NCBI RefSeq assembly: GCF_036924535.1 | Contig: NZ_JAZHRT010000001.1 | Span: 9,166,501-9,230,500 of the forward strand | DNA length: 64,000 nt | Source of the DNA: Bradyrhizobium sp. AZCC 2262 | GTDB lineage: Bacteria; Pseudomonadota; Alphaproteobacteria; Rhizobiales; Xanthobacteraceae | Reading direction: 5' to 3' | Shown: one piece after another, positions 63,496 through 64,000 of the stretch | How the letters are laid out: each line of letters begins with the position of its first letter | Position numbering within the stretch: the stretch's first letter is position 1 | Notes under the pieces: generated by a model | The model's database searches: none | The model's input: the letters and a program-made list of their open reading frames with translations, nothing else | Told to the model about the DNA's origin: nothing | Program-made: the position numbers and the translations under genes

Positions 63496-64000
63496 GTGTG
63501 CGCCGTGAAAAGGCGGCGCTTTCCAGTGGGTGCAAGCCCCACCCGGCAACCGCTCCAGCCGGAAGCAATCGGAGCAGTCATGGAGGCAACGAAGTGGCTG
63601 AAGCCTTCGATTAGCGTGTCACGAATTGGTGACAGCGCGAGTGTGCAGGCCGTAACGCGAGTGAACGCTGAGCAATCCTCGAAAAGGACAATGCGCAGGC
63701 CGACCCGACAACCCTTTCGGGGAAGGCTGATACGGCTGGGTGAAGCAGAGCGAAAAGTACGCCCAGCCGCTGCGCCGGGGTAGTGGCGACAGCATGTACA
63801 CAAGGAAAGCGTACGCAACACGGGAAGCCCCATGGCGTGGTCAGCGATGACCAACCGAACGCCCGCGAGGGACAGGTCGGACGCCATGGGGTGGCGGAGA
63901 GGTTCGTAGTACCGCTGAAGCCGGGTAATGCCGGTGGAGGGAAGGGGCCTCAGTTCAAGACAGACGCAACAAGTGGTGAGGGATTTGGAGATTGGGCAAC
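63496..64000 (+). mobile_element. Group II intron, 5' part (cut by window edge)
   Basis: The sequence from GTGTGCGCCGTGAAAAGGCG is the canonical 5' end of a bacterial group II intron. Domain I-type stem-loops follow (GTGGGTGCAAGCCCCAC). Further paired segments run to about 63920, after which the maturase start is reached. The 5' splice boundary would be after ACCGG at 63495. Only the first ~500 nt are inside the window. Confidence 0.85.
63928..64000 (+). CDS. ltrA: Group II intron reverse transcriptase/maturase, N-terminal start
   Basis: ATG 63928 opens MPVEGRGLSSRQTQQVVRDL, the recognised N-terminus of group II intron RT-maturases, and stops only at the window end. An in-frame TGA 12 bp upstream supports this start. 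A second frame through the same bases reads VVPLKPGNAGGGKGPQFKTD, a start seen in related introns, so the true frame is likely but not certain. It would splice the intron and reverse-transcribe it for retrohoming. Confidence 0.65.
   Translation, partial: MPVEGRGLSSRQTQQVVRDLEIGQ

Overview
The window reads as a chromosomal segment of a Bradyrhizobium-like alphaproteobacterium (genus-level inference). The evidence is a GC-rich core with gltB/gltD, a CpdR response regulator, Bug-type solute receptors, adenylate cyclase-TPR proteins, phasins, a ROSE-like RNA thermometer before an hsp20 gene, an MmgR/suhB-type sRNA, and the dispersed 'gtcattgcgag...gcaatgacg' palindromes common in this group.

1-25.3 kb is ordinary, densely packed core genome. 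It holds an HxlR regulator divergent from a carboxymuconolactone-decarboxylase-family gene, a KpsF/KdsD-type isomerase, an outer-membrane beta-barrel protein and the two glutamate synthase subunits. Next come a secreted proline/alanine-rich protein, Hsp20, an alpha/beta hydrolase, a cyclase-TPR protein, LysE and TauE transporters, a LysR regulator, a GST and two tandem Bug receptors. The section ends with isochorismatase, HisN-type phosphatase, N-formylglutamate amidohydrolase, CpdR and tRNA-Val(GAC).

25.3-36 kb is a composite mobile region starting right after tRNA-Val. A primase-helicase 'TOTE' conflict-type gene with a DUF6398 gene comes first. A DUF3489-DUF2924-serine recombinase operon follows on the minus strand. 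Then come a stranded tRNA-Ser 3' end, a P4-type tyrosine integrase, and a tightly overlapping plus-strand operon (coiled-coil protein, small protein, orphan FtsH/M41-like protease).

36-43.5 kb is accessory DNA: a PAS histidine kinase preceded by a truncated sensor fragment, a DNA-ligase fragment, a TcmP + Gp37/Gp68 (DUF5131) pair facing an M48-like zincin, and several very small (mostly Cys-rich) proteins.

43.5-64 kb carries scattered metabolic and regulatory genes: SDRs, GNAT, an alpha/beta hydrolase-cyclase fusion, a cyclase-TPR protein, TPR and secreted proteins, an Rrf2-SDR pair, two phasins and a MASE4 histidine kinase. Nearly every long gap in 43.6-55 kb, and one at 61.5 kb, holds a copy of one ~97-bp repeat, always in the same orientation. 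Two copies are split at the same position by a 219-bp MITE-like element with ~18-bp terminal inverted repeats and 5-bp target duplications. The window ends inside the 5' part of a group II intron whose maturase ORF is cut by the edge.
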